Source: Basidiobolus meristosporus CBS 931.73 (taxonomy: Eukaryota > Basidiobolomycota > Basidiobolomycetes > Basidiobolales > Basidiobolaceae). Taken from it: a DNA stretch of 64,000 nucleotides. Position numbers and translations under genes: made by a program. The DNA lies in assembly GCA_002104905.1 (NCBI GenBank), contig MCFE01000267.1, positions 43,627-107,626 on the forward strand, read 5' to 3'. Positions 1 to 11,900 of the stretch are shown here, in pieces. Numbering within the stretch: the first letter of the stretch is position 1; every line of letters begins with the position of its first letter. The notes under the pieces were generated by a model, which made no database searches, was not told where the DNA came from, and saw only the letters and a program-made list of their open reading frames with translations.

Positions 1-419
1 CCCCACACATCTGCTCCATAGGAAGCTCCCAAAAGGTGAAGCAAGGCCCAATATTCTCCACACACCATGCAAGATGGAGTACAGAATGGATACAGTAGTG
101 GCAGAGATCTACGCATTCAGCTTTATGCTTGTAGTGTAGCTGCTTGAATCCCATCACAAACTCCTTGCACAACAGCTGTAGATGTGTCAAGTTGGCATTG
201 GTGATCTGCTTCTGGATAAATATTCCCACAATGTCAACAAATATCACCCATTGTTTCCAATGTAATCTTGGTAGAAGTGGCTTCAGATAGACACCTGAAT
301 CAATACATACCCATTCACTAAATTATTACATTTGTGTTGTGGCATAAGTGTAGGTAGATTGATTGGAGCCTGTGAGAGGTACTTCAGGTAGCAGATACTC
401 TGTCATATCTTGTCAATTG
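1..419 (-). pseudogene. Tnp2-like transposase fragment (middle to C-terminal part)
   Basis: The minus strand reads a broken Tnp2-like frame matching the zone between the IGKILQS and CVENIGP blocks of the better copies in this window, with several stops. It lies directly beyond a T-element terminus (420-548). The same junction, terminus followed by this part of Tnp2, occurs in inverted orientation near 39860-40380 at very high identity, so this is a duplicated block rather than an independent insertion. It runs off the left edge of the window. Confidence 0.75.
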
Positions 420-548
420 CCCAATGAAAAAAAAAGTGGTGATCCCTTCAAATGGCTGTCACAAAATTAAAGTTCCATGACTAAGAGGTATTGATTCTGT
501 CAGGACACCATGCAAAAGCTGTTGAGAAATAACTGCACCCCAGATTTC
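420..548 (-). repeat. T-element terminus on the gene2 side, reversed
   Basis: Starts CCCAATGAAAAAAAAAGTGG, a variant of the CCCTATGAAA end seen at 25477, 41532, 52392 and 54145, and continues with the non-coding spacer that normally lies between the gene2 stop and the element end. The spacer is cut at about 548, where a different Tnp2 copy begins. Confidence 0.65.
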
Positions 549-2755
549 TTCTTAATGCCATAGGCATAGGTGTCTCCATATGCACATTTGTCCTCAGTAA
601 TTTTCAACTCTTCCTGGCTGTCCTCCATATGCCAACTTATCAAATCCATGATGGACCTGAAGGTAATATTCTTGATGAGATTGGGATTGGGTAGTACCTG
701 CAACATGACTTGTCTTCCTATCTCCCTACATATCCGCACCATAGGAAACTCCCAAAAGGTGAAGCAAGGCCCAATATTCTCCACACACCATGTAAGATGG
801 AGTACAGAATGGATACAGTAGAGGCAAAGATCTACATGTTCAGCTTTATGCTTGTAGTATAGCAGCTCAGATCCTGTTACTAACTCCTTGCACAACAGTG
901 GTAGATGTACCAAGTTGGCATTGGTGATCTGTGTCTGGATAAATATTCCTACAATGTCCACATATGACTCCCAGTGCTTCCAACATACTCTTGGTAGGAA
1001 TGGCTTCAGAACACCACTTTAACAAACATATATCCAGTTCATCCAGTCTTTGCATTTGTATTGTTGCATAAGCATATTGGTATTGATTCAAGCCCATGAG
1101 AAGTACTTAGGGTAGCAGATACTCTGTAATATCTTGCCAATTCTTTCAAATTTCTCTGGTATCTCAAATGGCTCATTTAGCTTGAAATGCCCCATGTACA
1201 ACTTGGTTGTCAGTATAAGGATATTGTTGAAAAGCAAATGCACTGCTCTCTGTGGAAAGCTTTTGCTCCAACAAGTACCCTCTATCTTAAGTAGCTCTGG
1301 CTTCCAGTTGACTCCATATTCCAGCCAATGGCTTATAGCTTGCCAACTTTGCTGCAATTGCATGCTGACTTCTGTACATTCTCTCTGCGGAAAGTTGGTA
1401 TTCTAAGTACTGGTGTTTGGGCAATAATAATGTGTGTGAGTTATAGAGTAAATACCCTGGATCTTACAAATTCAATAGCAATACTGTCCATTGCGCCCAG
1501 AAAAACCTGCTGTCTTGCTAATGGCTGGGGTATCTCCAATGCAGATGATAATATGCGCATTTAAATGACAGCCATTTACTGCTATCCTGCTGGTAAGTAT
1601 ACAAATTTCATCCAGCAATGGCTACAGGTAGCTATCCAGGTTGGACAGTTATTTAGGCCCAGATATCAGTGAGACTAGCATCAGGTTACTGCTCTGATAC
1701 TGTAAGATGGGTGGCAGATTTAGATTGATGAGAATCAGTGGCCAGTAGGATTTGGTGGTAGAGTGCTTGTTTAATGAGAATCCATCAAGTGCTAAGGCAA
1801 AGGCATGGTCATACACACCTTCAAAGTAGCCCTTGCTTCTTGGCCGCTTGTAATGTTAGCCATCAAATAAATCAGATATGTTTGAGCTTGATTGATACTG
1901 AGTGCAGTACTGTATGGATTGCCAATATTTGTTGGACTGCATCAGCTTCCTCAGACAGTGTTTTACTGGAATACATCTGGAGTGTGAACAATGTTTTCCG
2001 TCAATGGTGGTGGATTCCTGACAATTTGGACATGTTGCAATGGTAGCATTTTTGGATGTAAATGCCAGGCAATTGTTGACACATGCTGGAATCAGGACTG
2101 TCTCTTGATCATATGTTGCCAGCCGCATGATAGTTGTCCACTTGTACCATGTACATGGTAAGTTGCATCCCAGAATGATTTTGCCAAGAAGAAGCAATAA
2201 ATATTCATAGCCCCTATTACTATATTAGTGGAAATGCATCACTTCTCTAGCCACAACATTACATCATTCACTAGTAAATGGAATACTGGGCTCACTTGGC
2301 TCCATAAATATCCTTGGGATTTGTTTCAACAGGTGTTGTCTCATTGCATATTGAGATTTGACCAGGCTCATACATGGTACTGTTGTTAGGGGAGATAAGC
2401 TCACAATCCATCAGTGAACCTTTGTTGTCAGAGCTATCACTCTGCATGCCATATTCAGAAGGCTGAGGTGAGCATAAAGGTATCACAAACTCACCTGACT
2501 CAGTTTGCATAAGGTGACAAAGACAACCAGGTGCCAATACAGAAGTATTAACCAGCCGGCAAGATAATGTTGGTACAGAAGTTACCAATTAATAATTAAA
2601 TATGACTTGTGTGGCAAAGCACTAGCCATGATCATTGTAATGCTTCCTATGTTGTCTGCATGCTTCATGGCTGATAGGCTTGCTACAATAGCCACATGGT
2701 CTTTTTTCTCTTCTCTTACAATGTTTAGTCAAAGTAGTCTTGTCAATGGGGAAAG
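549..2755 (-). pseudogene. Tnp2-like transposase, element TA, decayed
   Basis: EnSpm/CACTA-type Tnp2 transposase relic. Minus-strand blocks in order: N-terminal Cys/His-rich segment and the SPQPSEYGMQSDSSD region (2292-2755), the segment around CSHSRCIPVKHCLRKL (1856-2197), the conserved HFKLNEPFEIPEKF block (1088-1363) and the C-terminal half (500-1097). The segment corresponding to the initiator ATG of the 18714 copy reads ATT here, and stops and frameshifts separate the blocks, so it cannot encode an active enzyme. It is divergent from the gene2 copy starting at 2970, the standard T-element layout. The stretch 552-780 is nearly identical to 42490-42720, so TA and T4 are close relatives. 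Confidence 0.8.
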
Positions 2756-2969
2756 CAGTTTGACCTTCAACAATGTAATCATATTATATCACTTTTTGGT
2801 CAATACTCATGTGAGTTTGAGATAGTCTTGTTTTTGAGACATTGCACTTAGATGAATGTAAGATCCAATGATGACCTGCCATAGTAAGCATTATGAATAA
2901 AGTTGTGGCACCATATACACATGTATATATAATATTATTTCCCCATTGATTTGACTCACTTCCATACAT
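2756..2969. promoter_or_regulatory. Divergent intergenic region of T element TA
   Basis: About 210 bp between the Tnp2 and gene2 starts, AT-rich, with TATA-like runs near 2920-2945. The same segment separates the divergent genes at 18502-18713, so it presumably carries both promoters. No specific binding site is claimed. Confidence 0.5.
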
Positions 2970-4744
2970 ATGCTACCAAAAAATAAAGCACAGTTGTCTG
3001 GTCCCCAACCACACTGTACCACTGATGGCAACAGGAGAACAGTTGGACAACAGCTTACTTTGACATTCAGTGCAACAAGGGGGGCTACATCTAAAAAAGG
3101 TCATGTTAACAGTGTGCCCACCAAAGGTACTAATGCAGACTCCTCAGGCTCTCAGTCAAGTAGGCAATTGAGAACCTATATGGAGCCACAAGCTGATCAT
3201 TATGCTAAGGCTGATGAGAATGTAGCAAATGCAGTACCCTCAGTCAAAGACCAGCAAGTGGCTATCATAACATCACCACCACACATATTAGCAAGTATAT
3301 TGTCAGCTCATACCAAAGCATTAATGAAGTAATTTGGTGCTGTGGCTCATAGGATAGATGGAATGGCCAAGAGAGATCAGGAAATAGTCCAGAAACAGGA
3401 TGACCAGACCCTATGAAAAAAAATTGATAAAAGGTCAGCAAAATACCATCATAGTATCAGCTAAGCTTCAGGTTTCTCAAAATTGACAACTCTCAAAATC
3501 ACAGTTCTGAGCTGATGGGCAGGCAACTAAACAAGTTGTCCAGGAGGAGACTAGGCAAGCTAGCATCCATACCAAATTTAGTAATTAGCTGCCCATTACT
3601 TTTATCAGAGATTGCATTTGAAATTTTGAACACAAAACACCAGCTGAATACCTGCAAAATATCATCAGAATAACAGCAGAATAACAGTTAAAAATTCAAT
3701 GAATTCCAAGTTTGAAATTTTTCTTAGGGGGATAATATGTGTAGAGCAATCAATATCCCAGGTAGAGAAAGCATTATCTTTGCTGCAAAGAAGGAACTCA
3801 AGTAGCTCAATGTCACAACCAAGAATTGAGTCATTTCCCCATGTAAATGCAGAAGAACACTGTAGAGTCTATGAAGCGCAAAAACAGTGCCCAACAATAA
3901 AGCCCACACAATAACTTATCACAGCATGGGAGGGAGACAATGAGATGTTGATACCAAAGCCTAAATATGAAAAGACATTGAAGATTTGCAAAGTTGTTGA
4001 GTGCAATAATGAAGAGTGGGCTAATGTTCAAGAGGCTGTCAAAAGTCTAGCACACCATCATATCAAGGCCAGCATACCATGGGACCATCAGGAACTTAAG
4101 GCCAAGCAGAATGCACTTGACTTGTTCCATGAGCATTATCCTGGACTCAAATGGGCAAACAGATTTTGGGCCTGCATTGGTATGCTAAGAGAGTATCTTG
4201 AGAATAGCACAAACTAACAAAGCCACAAGAACAAGGGTGCCATGGCTAAAAACCAGTTACTTCCTCAAAAGCCCATTACAAGCAGGGCCAAAAGCTCCAG
4301 ACAGGCATCAAAGAGAAGTGAGGTAGCTGGAAGAGTGCCAATTATGGACAAGCAGGCAGACAAAGATGCACCAGCACAACATATATCAAGGAAAAAGCAT
4401 ATTACCACTCTGGAAGAACTCAGTAAAGGTAGCAGTGAAGGACTTTGCAATGATAAAAACCAGCAGCATTTACAGGAGCCTGCAACAACTATGGTTGAGA
4501 GCTTGAAACAAGCAGAAAAGAAATGTCAAGTTGCAGGAAGAGTGCCAGCAAGGGACAAGTAGGACAGAACAGATGTGTCAGAGCAGAATTTATCAAGGAG
4601 CAAGTGTATTTCATTGCAAGAAGCACTCAGACCAAGTAGCAATGAAAGACCTAGCAGTGATAAAGGAAGAGGCAAGGGATAAATGTCTACCCAAGCCTGG
4701 GACAGGGAGGCATGCAAAAAAACTGCAGTTCTAGCCAATTAATG
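2970..4744 (+). pseudogene. T-element second gene (gene2), copy TA, decayed
   Basis: I do not recognise this protein. It starts MLPKNKAQLSG, parallel to MPPKNKAKLSG in the 18501 copy. Visible parts: a polar N-terminus with PSVKDQQVAIITSPP, a Gln/Glu-rich segment that looks like a coiled coil (disrupted here by a 322 bp insertion at 3409-3730), a block with VECNNEEWANVQEA and HQELKAKQNALDLFHEH, then two Lys/Arg/Ser-rich modules of about 70 residues (roughly 4242-4450 and 4451-4690). Stops occur near 3330 and 4560. The C-terminal domain is missing because element H1 abuts at 4745. Its divergent place beside Tnp2 suggests an accessory transposition protein; that is inference. Confidence 0.7.
3409..3730. 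mobile_element. MITE-sized T-element derivative inside gene2
   Basis: A 322 bp insertion between gene2 sequence ending GATGACCAGA and resuming AATATGTGTAGAG; other copies are contiguous there. Ends are CCCTATGAAAAAAAATT on the left and the inverted counterpart AAATTTTTCTTAGGGGG on the right, matching the T-element end CCCTATGAAA. A second copy in opposite orientation is at 55589-55907. No coding capacity. The target duplication could not be fixed. Confidence 0.7.
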
Positions 4745-5497
4745 CAGCAAGGTGTTAACATGGTTTGGGCTGACATGTGCTGGCATGCTGAGGTTGCAAG
4801 GGATGGTGGCAAATCCAGCAAGGTGTGCTGGCGCAATCTGGACGCTGTTGCTTGCAGTCTGTATTCTTTCTCCAAAAGCCCACCATCTGATTCCTTAAGG
4901 TATTAACTTACTCTCCGTCTGATAATTTGGAACTGTGACCTGGATGAATCCTGTGTATGTTGCTCTTGGAAGCCACTTAGTTCTACTCATATATATCACA
5001 TAGTATATTAGTCATTTAAGGCAAAAACTCATTCAAAATCTCTTTGGTTCCAAAAGTTGAGGCACAAACAGATGTGTCCAGCCTGTACTGAGCAAATAGT
5101 GCATAGAATTACTCCCATGCAGCTTCTTCATCAAATCCCCTCATTCTTAGCTCATTTTTGACTTCAATTCTTGTCTTGGTAATATCTTCTTGCATTCATC
5201 CACTGGCATCTTGATGTAGAACTCATGACACAGCTTTCTAGTCAGGTTCATCTATCTCTATTGACTCTTTGAGGTACCTAGTTTGGCTAGATTAGTGAGT
5301 AGTGCCCAGATATCTGTATGAAGGTGCATCATAGACACTTAGGTCACACCAAATCATTTGGCAAGAACTTGAATGGATTCAACTTGAACTTCTTTGGTCC
5401 AGACCGTGCTTGTGATCTGCAAGATGGGTTTTTTCCAGGTTGTACTAAAGATGAGTTGAGACTTGGCATAGTGACCAGAGTGACAGATTTGGAAACT
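4745..5497 (-). pseudogene. Harbinger ORF1 relic, element H1
   Basis: Antisense alignment to H3 ORF1 (45380-46627) covers roughly the first 60 percent of that protein, from the N-terminal PSLNSSLVQP region through the LSGFQEQYT block. Most Arg and Ala codons holding CpG in H3 are TpG or CpA here, which creates stops. Function unknown; see the H3 entry. Confidence 0.7.
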
Positions 5498-5837
5498 TAT
5501 AGAGTAATATACTGGCATTAACCTGCTCTTATATAAAATACATATGATAACTAATGGGATAATTGATTTTCCATATATTATGCATGATGCATCTTGAATT
5601 GCATAGACATGGATTGCATCACATCAATTGCAGATTTCCTGTTTAATTATAGACCTGCAACTAAAGCATCAATAAAAATACCAAGTCAATGTCTGAGGAT
5701 GATATTTGCAACATAATAATGGGATACCTGGCAATTGATGGAGATTTATTCATAATGCATGGAAAATCAGATAAATGAAGCGGATTATGCCAAATTGATC
5801 CAAATCACCTCAGCCCAATCACCTATCATTTTGAAAA

Positions 5838-6262
5838 GAACTTACTCATCTGTATGGTCTTCTCTCATCAATCCCATCACTACCATTGGATCTCCTTTTG
5901 ACACACTAGAGGAGATCTATACCAAGTACTATGAACTATCTATCCCAATCTACATAAGGAGATCCCATGTTAAATTTTTCTGCTACTGCAAGAGCTATTG
6001 CCATACAAGGTTCATCCAACTATCCATGGTAACAAAAGTCTGGGAAGCATTCATTCCCAGCTGACAGAAATGGAGAACCACCTTGCAGAGGGTATGAATG
6101 ACTTGGACCAAGCTTGGAGTACCAGGTTCAGAAGCTCCAATAGACTTCCATATTGTGGAGTGTTCAGCAACAGGTTCCATATAAGGAGTACTTGGAATAC
6201 CTTCCCAGTCAGAAATAACAGACCTTCTAGAGAGCAGAGGCACTTTTATTCTGCAAAGTACA
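5838..6262 (+). pseudogene. Harbinger DDE transposase relic, element H1
   Basis: Aligns with the start of the H3 transposase from TYSSVWSSLINPITT through RGQRHFYS, in two or more frames (open pieces near 5759-6064 and 5998-6300). The start codon is lost. The sequence breaks at AAGTACAA where a reversed G1 LTR begins, before the second catalytic Asp. Confidence 0.75.
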
Positions 6263-6780
6263 ATGTTACAAGTCTTGGTAGAAGAGTTGCAGAGGAATAG
6301 GAAGTTTAACTAGAATTGTACCCACTAAAAACTGAACTGATTTATATTGAGGTTCTAGCTGCTCCTTGTATACATTTTGCTAGATCAATTGCTGACTAAT
6401 TATATCTCCCTTGATAGGTTGTGGCTGATGACTCATTTGATTGCATCATCATCACCCAATTAGATCCTACTTAATATAACTATTTCTGTCTGATAAGGAT
6501 CTGCTGATTCATCTGCTGACTAATACTACTGATTTGATAGGTAACACCAATATACTGATAGGCCAAACATATAACTAATTGATTTGACTAAAAGCTGATC
6601 TAACTTAAATATTAAAAGCAGTAGATCACAATATTCTTCCCTACCAAAGTTGAGAGGGTTCTGCTGAATCTCTTTTCTTGCAATACCAACATCTTGATGG
6701 TTCAGTGTTGTCAGCATGTCTTGCAAGCTTGAGTCTCTCTATGAACTAAATCTTCCTGGATATTCCCTAGTTTGTCCACT
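6263..6780 (-). mobile_element. Gypsy G1 3' fragment, reversed (LTR plus integrase tail)
   Basis: The reverse complement matches the G1 LTR (6263 to about 6636, ends TGTTACAAG and TTGTGATC-like), then the G1 polypurine region and integrase C-terminus as at 16235-16384. It is fused at about 6780 to a C2 Copia fragment. Confidence 0.75.
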
Positions 6781-6954
6781 AAGTCTCAAGTTTAATTTTC
6801 CATTAGGGCCTGATATTCCTCAGTCATTGCAGATCTCCAATACTTTGTCTGAGGGCTATTTAGGGCCTCTTTTATAGTCAGAGGTTCCTTGATATGGATT
6901 GAATAGGTAAAGGCCAAGTTAGTACCCTCATTGATATAGTTACTTGGGCTATTT
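6781..6954 (-). pseudogene. Copia C2 reverse transcriptase N-terminal scrap
   Basis: The minus strand parallels 58600-58770, the region upstream of the Copia RT core ([11 protein letters not shown] and [11 protein letters not shown] in the C2 copy). It is only 174 bp and lies between two G1 segments of opposite orientation, a chimeric arrangement. Confidence 0.7.
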
Positions 6955-7323
6955 TGTTATGATCTGCTGCTTGGATGTTTAAGTTGGATCAGTTTTTAGT
7001 CAAATCAATTAGTCATATGTTTAGGTTATCAGCATATCAGTATTATCCATTAAATCAGTAGCATTAGTCAGCAAATGAATCAGCAGATCCTTATCAGACA
7101 GAAATAGATATATTAGGTAGGATCTTATTGTGTGATGATGATGCAATCAAATGAGTTATCAGCCACAGCTTACATTAGGTAGTACAATTAATCAGCAATT
7201 GATCTGGCAAAATGTATTTAAGGAGCTGCTGGAATTTCAATAAAGAGCAGCTCAAGTTTTAGTGAATACAATACCAGCTAAACTCCCTATTCCTCTACAA
7301 CTCTTATACCAAGACTTGCAACA
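6955..7323 (+). repeat. Gypsy G1 5' LTR
   Basis: Starts TGTTATGATC and ends CTTGCAACA. 369 bp, with a TATA-like AATGTATTTAAGG near 7205 and a CAATAAAG poly(A)-type signal near 7240. Related copies are the solo LTR 14921-15285 and the truncated 3' LTR at 16385. Confidence 0.85.
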
Positions 7324-7354
7324 TTAATAGCAGCATTAACCAGAAACATCCCTC

Positions 7355-8540
7355 TTGAATAAAGAAGAAGCCTCCCTCAAGATGTCCAAAAATCAAGAAT
7401 GGAAGAATGCTATGCACCAAATCCTAACCCAACAGCAACAAGGAATGACCACCATGGCCCAAAGCCAGCAAAACCCAGTCAAGAGCAACTTTAGTGTGAA
7501 GGTCAACCAGCAACATGGTAGAGTCAATGAAAACCTGGGAACATGGCACTTCCAGATTGAAGAAGCTTTCAAGGCTAAGGCAATTGATCCAGAAAGCAAG
7601 TTACAATATGCAGCTTCTTACCTGGCAGACACAGCTTTACAGTAGTACTGCAACATGATCAGGTCTTCCACCATGATGGGATGCTCTACAATCTCTACTT
7701 GGGATGAGTTTGTGTCAGAAATTCAGGATGCCATTGAGCCCCCACATCAACAGACATTACTAAGAAGAAAGTTGAAGACACTCAAATAGAAAGCAATGGT
7801 CCAAGAGTACATCTATGAATATAAATGTCTACTTGGGCAAATTGAAAGAATGGACCCCCTGGATCAAGTTGAAAACTTTATTGATGGGTTGAAAGTAAGA
7901 ACTTGTAAGGAAGTGAATTATTAAAGACCTCAGACTATTTGAGAAGCCATCATGATTGCCATTGACTATGACTCAGCTATGTTTGGAGTTGGGAAGCCCA
8001 CAATGACTAATCAGAGAGGCTACAATCACTGTGAAAGAAGACAATCAGAAGCAGTGCCAATGGAAATAGATGCTATGTAGAAGAATCCTACCTCAGAAGA
8101 ATGTAAGAAGAAAGGACTTTGCTTCAATTGTCACCAGCAGGGACATATTGCAAAGGACTGCCCTCAAAGAAGAAATGGACACCAGCCATCAAGAACCTTT
8201 AACCATATTGAGGCCATGGAGCATAGTAACATGGAGGATGAACTTGAAGAAGACTTGTAACTCACCTTCTATATGACAGAAGAATACCTATCCCAGATGA
8301 CCTCAAACTCAAAAAAGCTAGTATACTTGAATGGAGTAATCAATGGAGTACCTGCCAAGATCATGATTAACTCAGGAGCATTGCATAAGTACATGCCCAA
8401 GCAACTTGCTTTGAAAGCTGGATTCAACTTGGAACCCACCAAATCAACTTCAGTCTCAACAATTGATGGGAACTCTCACATAATCAACCATATTGCTCAG
8501 CCAGTATGGATGAAGATTAATGACTATGAAAAAGATCTAC
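7355..8540 (+). pseudogene. Gypsy G1 gag and protease, decayed
   Basis: Gag relic: TWHFQIEEAFKAKAIDP and YIYEYKCLLGQIERM are capsid-type motifs, followed by a CX2CX4HX4C zinc knuckle (CFNCHQQGHIAKDC, about 8120-8162). Next comes a retropepsin-like stretch where the expected Asp-Ser-Gly is Asn-Ser-Gly (IMINSGALHKYM), so catalysis is lost. TAG and TAA stops interrupt at about 7645, 7790, 7920, 8080 and 8258. The frame is cut at 8540 by Copia C1, and resumes after 13218 with some sequence missing. Confidence 0.8.
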
Positions 8541-8909
8541 TGTTGAAATATTAGACTATTTGGTATCATTCTGCAGCTAAAAATTTACTTAACAGTTCTA
8601 GACTAGTCTTAGTCACTGTAGGACTCATTTACTGCCTTAACATTGCCACTTTCTTCTGATATATGATCTTATGATTATTCCCTTATAGTCAGGATCAAAT
8701 TAGCACTATTACCAATCATTATGTACTAGCCCTGAAACTGTTCCAGAATGCTCCTGAATATTTAGAAACCCTCCCTACTTAGTGTTACAGCTGTATTACT
8801 TCTACAAAGGTATAAATACTGAGCTTCTTTACAAATAAACAGCAGTTCAACTATTATCACTATTTCTTGATAAGTTCCTTATTTTCAAATCACTTCCAAA
8901 ATTGCAACA
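8541..8909 (+). repeat. Copia C1 5' LTR
   Basis: 369 bp, TGTTGAAATA to TTGCAACA, with a TATA-type GGTATAAATAC near 8810 and ACAAATAAACA near 8832. It differs from the 3' LTR (12850-13218) at roughly 15-18 sites by eye, so the insertion is not recent. Confidence 0.9.
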
Positions 8910-8921
8910 GGTTATGAGCCC
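8910..8921 (+). other. Copia C1 primer binding site (half-tRNA type)
   Basis: GGTTATGAGCCC directly follows the 5' LTR. It is the complement of GGGCTCATAACC, the anticodon arm of initiator tRNA-Met, not of a tRNA 3' end. Drosophila copia is known to prime from a cleaved tRNA-iMet half; the same site follows the C2 LTR at 59122. Confidence 0.7.
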
Positions 8922-8945
8922 TGATTGCCTTAATCTACTCTAAAG

Positions 8946-11900
8946 ATGACTTCTACCAGCAAACTAAGCAATACCAACATCTTCCCTGTAAAGGAGAGGT
9001 TTGATGGGAAGAACTACAGACTTTAGAGAATCAAGATGCAGATCCACCTTGAGGAAAGAAAGCTTTGGAACATTGTAACAGGAAAGGAAGTTGTGCCCAA
9101 AGGAGCAGCAGAAGATGTGGAGGAGTCTCAAGAGAAGGAGAGAAAGGCCTTCAATGCCATATGCATCAATGTGCAAGACTCCTTCATTGGACAAATCCAT
9201 GCCTCAAATACTGCCAAAGCAGCATGGGAATCCTTAGAGAAGATCTTTAGAGCAAAGTCAGTATCAAGCAAGCTTTATTTGAAACAAAAGTTCTTCAACA
9301 TGAGGAAGAAGCCAGATGATGACATGCTACAACTCATTACCAGAATGGAGGCACTTGCACAAGAACTTTATAGTATTAATACTGGTGTAGATGATGAAGA
9401 AAAGATATTCTATCTGCTTTGCAGCCTACCAGAAGAGTATGCGCTACTCATACTTTCTTTTGAAAGCAGAGAAGACAACTTGACTTTAGACTACGTCAAA
9501 GGAATACTTCTCCATGAAGAACTCAGACATAATGATCAAGCAGAGAAAATTGAAGATAATGCTTTATTCAGTTCAGAAAGGCACACAGAAAAGAAGGGAA
9601 AGCAACAAAACCAAAGAAAACCTGGCTGCTGTAACTACTGTAAAATGCCAGGACACTGCGCAAGAGAATGCAAGAAGAAACAAGCAGACAAAAAGCAGAA
9701 ACTAGAGCAGGCAAACCATATAACTACTGATGAACAGTTATTTGTAACTGTACAAGAGAGTGCAAGTAACCAAGGTAATGAATGGTATATTGACTTTAAA
9801 GCATCACAGCATATTGGTGGTATAAAGGATTGGTTCAGCAACTTAAAGACTATTCCCGTAAGAAAGGTTTATCTGGCAGATAACTCTGCATTGGAAGCTA
9901 CCGCCAGTGGGTCTATACAACTATGTATGAGTGATAATTCAGGGGCAACAATGGCAAAACTGACTGACATACTCTATGTACCTGGAATAGCTAAGAACCT
10001 ACTCTCAGTCAGTAAAGCAACTACTCAGGGACTGAAATTTGTTTTTACTAAGCTGAGCTGCTCAATATTGAGTGAAAATGGACAAAAATTAGCTTTGGGA
10101 ATCAGAGATCACAATATATACAGGTTACAATGCAAGATCATTGTACCTGAGTATGTCAACATTGCTGAAACAGATTAAGCAACTGAGAGACGTGGCATAG
10201 GAGGCTACGGCACATTGGGGAATAGAAAATGAGCCAATTGGTGAAAAATCAGCTTGTTTTGGGCCTAAAATACTCAATTCCAATCAAATTGAATGTTTGT
10301 AAGGGATGTTCATATAGCAAACAAGCTAGGCAACATTTCAAGAGCTCAGAAGGCATTAATACCACCGAAATATTGGCTATTGTACACTCACACATATGTG
10401 GCCCCATGAGAACACTGTCCACTGGAGCCAACAGATACTTTATGACGTTTATTGATGACAAGACAAGATATACATGGGTGTACTTCCTCAAAATAAACAA
10501 TGAAGCTTTAGAGATGTTTAAGCACTTCAAGAACATGGCAGAAACACAAACTGGGTGTAAATCGAAGTTACTATGAAGTGACAATGGAGAAGAATACTGC
10601 TCAAAGGAGTTTGCAAAATACTGCTTGTCTACTGGCATACCTCAACAGACCACAGTTCCTCATACTCCACAGCAAAATGGAGTAGCAGAATGCGCAAATA
10701 GAACAACAGTAGAGATGGGACAATCTATGCTACATGATAAGGGAATGGACTACAGGTTTTGGGCTGAATTTGTTGCTACCGCTATATACATCAAGAACAG
10801 ATGCCCAACAACAGCACTACGTGATTCTACACCCTTTGAAGCATATACAGGCAAAAACCGGATCTCCAGCATCTCAAGATCTTTGGTAGTGATGTTTTTT
10901 ATCACATCCCTGACCAAAGACGCTCAAAGTTGGAACCAAAGAGAAGGAAAGGGATCTTTCTTAGGTATTGTGAAGATACTAAAGGGTATAGAGTGTATGA
11001 TGGCAAAGTTCAGAAGCTGATCAGGAGCAGGGATGTTGTATTTGAGGAGAATTCAGATCAGAAAGCCACAGAAATCATTGGTCAGCTGCCTGATGATGCA
11101 ATCAGCACTAATGAAGAAAATACGTACTGAATCCTGCCAGATATGGAAGATACTTCTACCAGTTCCAGATCACAACAGATTATCCCAGTTAGGAGATCTA
11201 CTAGAATAAGAAATGCCCCTGGATCCTGGTGGCAGAAATCCAATGATCATGAAGAAGCTTATCTTGCCTTATGTGCCAAACCTCAGACTCTGGAACAGGC
11301 AATGCAAAGTCCAGATGCTACTAAGTGGCAACAAGCCATGCAGGAGGAGTACCAATCACTGATCAAGGCAAAAACATGGGCACTGGTAAATTTACCAAAT
11401 GGGAGAAAGCCAATAGGATGTAGATGGGTATACAAGATCAAGATAATCTCAAATGGTGCCGTTGATAAGTACAAGGCTCAATTGGTAGCTAAAGGCTATT
11501 CCCAGATCCGGGGACTTTGAGGAAACATTTGCTCCAATTGCCAAGCTTAGCTCTATTAGAACCGTTCTAGCCCTGGCAGCTGTACACAGTCTAGATCTAC
11601 ACCAAATGGACGTCAAAACAGCCTTTCCAGAATGGGATTTGCAAGAAACTATATATATTGAGCAACCGGAAGGTTTTACCAATCCAAAAGGCCCCCATAA
11701 GGTGTACAAACTTAGAAAATTGTTGTATGGGCTTAAGCAGGCACCCAGAGCATGGTATAACAAGATTGACACATATCTAGAGGATATTGGGTTCTCTCGT
11801 AGCACTGCAGATCAAAGTATACATGTGAAACAGCTTAAAAAGGGTGTGATCATCCTTGTTCTTTAGGTAGATGACCTAATCATAGCTACAAGTGACCAAG

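Larger units (their letters stand above)
4745..6262 (+). mobile_element. PIF/Harbinger-type element H1, heavily decayed
   Basis: Collinear with the better copy H3: ORF1 on minus, a divergent intergenic segment (about 5498-5837), then transposase on plus. Both ends are missing; the left edge joins T-element gene2 and the right edge is cut by a reversed G1 fragment. It shows strong CpG to TpG/CpA decay relative to H3. Confidence 0.8.

Noticed and set aside
7393-7599. Antisense ORFs rich in Leu/Cys in gag regions as membrane proteins
   Set aside because: They lie opposite Gln/Lys-rich gag coding sequence, which produces hydrophobic antisense frames by composition; no conservation supports them.
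8910-8921. Match to tRNA-iMet as a tRNA gene
   Set aside because: Only the anticodon-arm complement is present, directly after an LTR, with no acceptor stem or T arm.
10249-10638. A 129-codon antisense ORF across Copia C1 integrase
   Set aside because: It is a shadow of the integrase coding strand with no recognisable motif of its own.
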